Translations under genes and position numbers: made by a program
Origin: Cladosporium sp. IMV 00045
Lineage: Eukaryota; Ascomycota; Dothideomycetes; Cladosporiales; Cladosporiaceae
Assembly: GCA_001931905.2 (NCBI GenBank)
Contig: MSJI02000308.1
Coordinates: 1-31,231, forward strand
Reading direction: 5' to 3'
DNA: 31,231 nucleotides
Notes under the pieces: generated by a model
What the model was told of the DNA's origin: nothing
The model's database searches: none
Seen by the model: the letters and a program-made list of their open reading frames with translations, nothing else
Shown here: piece after piece, positions 27,775-31,231 of the stretch
Layout: each line of letters begins with the position of its first letter
Position numbering within the stretch: the stretch's first letter is position 1

Positions 27775-30082
27775 TGCAATCCCAAAGGTAGACTGGTTGG
27801 GTAGCAACTAAAACAGTGAATCGAAGATTACTGTTTGGATGTGTTGAAGGTAGAAAGGAAGAGAAAGGGTTGGATGTGGAAGGTAGCTTGTGTAACAAAG
27901 ATAGAAAACCCGAGAGATCCACGGGAGATGTTGAAGAAGGTCAACAGAAGATGTAGAGAAGACCCAAGGGTGGTGGTAGTTGTACTAGTTCAACAGGGAG
28001 AGATAGCAGCAGACCGTGATGTACATGACAAGCACACACAGACGGGGGGGATCTTGAACGTGATCAGACGCGAACATCATCCACCTACCTTACCTCCTAC
28101 AACCGACGCGTTCCTAAAACCCCCACCAGAGCGCCGACCCATCATCGGAAGACAAGTCGCTGGCGGCGCATGCACGGCAGCCGCGAAGACGCCAAACGGT
28201 GAGAGGAGCTCGCTCGCAGGCAGTCCGGCACGCCAGGCAGAGAAGCGCAGGCAGCGGTCCCAAGGCGTCGATGGGGTGTGAGGTTGACGGTCAGTCCAAG
28301 CCCACCGCAGCTCCACTGGCGGGCAGCGGCGGAGGTCAGAGGTCTAGTTTCGCATTCGGGGGGTGGGATTGTCGCCTACTGGCTGCGCTGGCGGCGCCGC
28401 CCTGGAGACGTTATGTCAGGCGAGCCGAGCGACGCCTACACCGCATGCCACGTTGAAGTCTTATGCGGGACTAAAGCAGGAGAGGTGTTGTCGGTGGCCG
28501 GGACGGCACGAGCATGTCTCCATCCCCAGGTAGTGCAGACTAGTAGCAGTCGCGGAAGTGGCAGACTACAGCAAAAGAATAATACCCGCGGCGAGCTGGG
28601 CCTCGTTGGCGTATTTCGAGTCGTGGGTTATAAGACCGACGAGCGTACAGTAGGGTTAGCGGGTAGCGAGATGTGGAGCCTTCGCTGTCGTCGAAGATTG
28701 TTGAATAGCTGCCGACGGCCAAGTCTGCTGAGGATCACGTGTCTGTGTCCTTGTCGTCCCATCGAGATGGTACAGTACATACATACATGTACATATACAT
28801 GTGAGATGCACTCGTGCCTGACCGAGGGGTATGACAGTAATCCCGTATCTGCAATGCACGCTGTGAGGTTATCGTCCAGATTCGCTGTAGCATGCAAAAC
28901 GAAAAAACCCGAACAATCATCACTTCCAAACCTAAGGCTTCTAAGGCATCAATCCAAACTCGACCTTTCTCTCTCAGCCCGCCGCCTTCCAAGTACCAAC
29001 ATCCCAGCTCCCGCGCGCGCGGCCAGAGCCTCAACCTCACCGCACATCCAGACTTCTCAGACAGAAAACCCAGGCTCCACCTTCCAAAGCGCGATTCGCG
29101 CGGAATCGCGGCCTCGCCATCAAAAGGCTCTGAAGGCAAGAAAAACGGAAATCATCGTGATCATACCTTATTCTCGATCAGTCGACTGCCGTGGTAGAGG
29201 GGCATTTGTCACAATCTGATCAAGGCTTTTGTATCTTATGCATGCAAAGCACCAACCATAGATACAGCCATTCGAGATCACGGATCCATGGCCCAGTATT
29301 TTCCCAGCCATCCAGCCCATTCACCCACCGAAAACTCCAAATATAGTATGCCATGATCGACGAGATTCCAGCATTGCACAGTACCGGCAACCACGCACCC
29401 GGAGACGGTCAGCAAGCAGTCAATATTCAGAGCGGTAGTAGGAGACCAGCCTCCCATGTCCAAGCCGATATCCACACCGGCAACCCAACCGCCACGACCG
29501 ACTCCTCCAGCGCCCAGACGGCTGCCTCTGCCATTCTGCACACGTACAGCACCGTGCTTTAGAACTGACATCCTTCGCCACTGCCCTCACTGCAGCCGAT
29601 TCAACAGAAAGGGGGCAGCCTGCCTTACTGACCGCTTGAATCTGATTTCCCAAGGCAGCCCAAACGGAGGAACACGGATGGGATTGAGGCTGAAGCCGGA
29701 ATTTGAGCGAAGCAAGATCTCGTATTGTACCAATTGCGGTGTGTTATGATTTTTTTTGGTATTACTTGCTTATTTGATTTTACTAAGTGATGGTACAAAT
29801 ATCGTCATGAAGAGATGACAATTCCTACGCCCTCCCGCCGCCCAGGTGCATTGAAGAGAGAGACTCCAAACAAGCTCTGCCGTGCTCTCGTGCGATTGCA
29901 ATTCCAATACTCTCCTCCTTTTCCCCTCCAAATAATTTCCAGCGTAAAAAACATCTGCCGTCAAGACGTGCGTGTGGAGTGTCCTGTAACTTCCGCCTTT
30001 TTCTTCCTTCATTCTTCGTTCCAAAAAAAAATTCTTCAAAAACAAAACAATAAAACACCCCAGAACCTCATCCCCTCATCCC
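27775..30082. other. 2.3-kb region without a convincing gene
   Basis: Holds the VOC gene promoter on the left and the EMG1 3' UTR on the right. The longest open frame (28278-29219, +) has Cys/Arg-rich, low-information sequence and no ATG-proximal or domain support, so it is not called. A TACA-type simple repeat lies at 28,775-28,802. No tRNA boxes, transposase fragment or obvious C-to-T decay was recognised by eye. Confidence 0.5.
28775..28802. repeat. TACA/TACATG simple repeat
   Basis: Irregular tandem TACA units interrupted by ATGTA, containing the 8-bp palindrome TACATGTA at 28784-28791. The same palindrome occurs before both deaminase genes. Confidence 0.7.
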
Positions 30083-31213
30083 TTAGATAACATCCCAAAT
30101 ATCCTCAGCGGCGTGACAGAATTTGCTACAAGCGACACTGGCACTGAGGGAGAAGTTGCTGATACTGATGGAGTCGTCCTTGTACTGGTCGGCGAAGTTG
30201 TCGCTTCCCTTGGCCATGGCGCCGACGAACACGCAGATGCTCTCCTTGGGGCCCAGGTCGGCGACGTAGTCGCGCACGCGCACGACGGGCGCGTCGAAGG
30301 ACAGCGTCACCTTGCGGCAGTTGGGGGGCAGGTGGTCCGTGATCGGATTCTTAATCACTTTGAGCAGCTTCTCTTGCGACGTCGTCGAGCGGATGGACAG
30401 CTTGTGCAAAAGCTGCACCATCAGACCCGCGAACCGCTTGAAGGTACGCGGGATGCGGACGGTGGGAGACACTTCGATCAGCACGCCCTTGGCCGTGTGG
30501 ATGTAGATCTGCAGCCTGCCGGCCTTGTTGATAGGCGAGTCGAGCAGGGTCAGGAGACACTGGTGGGTGATGTCGGGGCGGGCGTCGGAGATATCGCGGT
30601 TCATCTTGCGCATCACGCCAATGTGCTCGTCGCTGTTGAGGAGGGAGTACTTGTCATCCTTCATGCCGTTCCTGCCGCCGTGAGCGGCCTTGTAGGTCTC
30701 CAAGCTGGCGTTTGAGAGGACCACGATCAGGCGCTTGGTGTCCTTATCGTTCGAGGGAATGGGCACATGCTGTTCGGAAACAAGCTGAGGCAGAGTGGGT
30801 GGAGGGAGAGATTGAGTCTGGGTGCCTGTAGCGGGGGAAGGTGTGTTGTCAGCCATTGCAAAGGCCTTGTTGAAAGGACACCGCGAGGAGGAAAATATGA
30901 TTGCTTCTATCGTGCTGGTTGTGCAGCAGAGCAGAGATTGAGATAGAGAAAGATTGGAGGTTGGAAGGCTGCGTCGTGAATGCACACTGGATGCACCTCC
31001 CCGCTGTAGGCGACAGAGGGGCAGGGCAGGTATGAAATCGAGAGGCAGGTAGCACTTACGATATCTTTTGGTCTCACGACCAGACGACGAGGGCCTGCGA
31101 CCAATGTAATCGCTGTTGTCGCCGCCGTTATCTTGAGCGTCTTGAGCAGCTTCGGCAGCGTCGACCTCAGCCTGGTCGAGCATGACGGCGTTGGTGGTCT
31201 CTGGCTCGGACAT
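30083..31213 (-). CDS. EMG1: rRNA pseudouridine N1-methyltransferase Emg1/Nep1
   Basis: SPOUT-class methyltransferase that methylates a hypermodified pseudouridine of 18S rRNA and is needed for 40S assembly in the nucleolus. The model joins exon 1 (31213-31060) and exon 2 (30825-30083), giving 298 aa. The 234-nt intron has donor GTAAGT, branch CTGAC (30852-30848) and acceptor GCTACAG. Exon 1 gives an acidic then basic N-terminus; the conserved domain runs from ~75 to the end. Hallmarks are [89 protein letters not shown] and the knot-forming [18 protein letters not shown]. The intron is in frame and stop-free, so retention would add 78 residues. An in-frame ATG (30856) within it could start a shorter protein, [11 protein letters not shown] onward. 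Confidence 0.93.
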   Translation of the reverse strand: MSEPETTNAVMLDQAEVDAAEAAQDAQDNGGDNSDYIGRRPSSSGRETKRYRKCYLPLDFIPALPLCRLQRGGASSVHSRRSLPTSNLSLSQSLLCCTTSTIEAIIFSSSRCPFNKAFAMADNTPSPATGTQTQSLPPPTLPQLVSEQHVPIPSNDKDTKRLIVVLSNASLETYKAAHGGRNGMKDDKYSLLNSDEHIGVMRKMNRDISDARPDITHQCLLTLLDSPINKAGRLQIYIHTAKGVLIEVSPTVRIPRTFKRFAGLMVQLLHKLSIRSTTSQEKLLKVIKNPITDHLPPNCRKVTLSFDAPVVRVRDYVADLGPKESICVFVGAMAKGSDNFADQYKDDSISISNFSLSASVACSKFCHAAEDIWDVI

Positions 31214-31231
31214 GCTGATATAGTATGTGGT

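Noticed and set aside
28278..29219. 313-codon frame in the 2.3-kb gap
   Set aside because: Low-information Cys/Arg/Ser-rich translation, no recognisable motif, no conserved context, and it crosses a TACA simple repeat.
29278..29749. Overlapping frames on both strands (97 codons each), the minus one Gly/Trp-rich and the plus one with a CPHC motif
   Set aside because: Neither has a recognisable family or clear splice context. The opposite-strand frames shadow each other and neither can be preferred.

Overview
The window is nuclear DNA from a filamentous ascomycete. The evidence is short introns (57-74 nt, one of 234 nt) with GTATGT/GTAAGT-type donors and CTRAC-like branch points, fungal-specific protein architectures, compact gene spacing, and typical ascomycete genes (TAF5, VPS5, EMG1, CTP1, bL31m, a family 1 pectate lyase). 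A dothideomycete, possibly a black-yeast relative, would fit the style of the proteins, but that is inference. Twelve protein-coding loci are supported. Most needed splicing by eye, so the exon limits given are my own models.

Left part (1-11.3 kb): the 3' part of TAF5 (+), mitochondrial ribosomal protein bL31m (-), a large flavin-reductase-like protein (+), the mitochondrial p32/MAM33 protein (-), the CTP1-type citrate carrier (+), a secreted pectate lyase with three exons (+), and a small three-exon SRPBCC-fold protein (-). Four consecutive genes (bL31m, flavoprotein, MAM33, CTP1) are certainly or possibly mitochondrial.

Middle and right part (11.8-27.8 kb): a block of three genes occurs twice in direct orientation, as VPS5 (-), an adenosine/N6-methyl-AMP deaminase-like gene (+) and a VOC/glyoxalase-domain protein with a long Ser/Arg/His-rich tail (-). 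Copy 1 (about 11.8-18.15 kb) runs into a run of 20 N. Copy 2 (about 20.7-27.8 kb) is complete. Between them, directly after the N run, lies the N-terminal part of an unrecognised nuclear coiled-coil protein. The two VPS5 copies encode identical PX-BAR cores despite many silent changes, whereas the deaminase copies differ at about 9% of residues and in a loop length. Both copies look functional where complete. Whether this is a real segmental duplication or two homeologous or haplotype contigs joined at the gap cannot be settled from this sequence.

Right end: a 2.3 kb stretch with no convincing gene, then EMG1/NEP1 (-), whose unusually long intron is stop-free and in frame. I see no RNA gene, CRISPR array, transposase or other mobile element.
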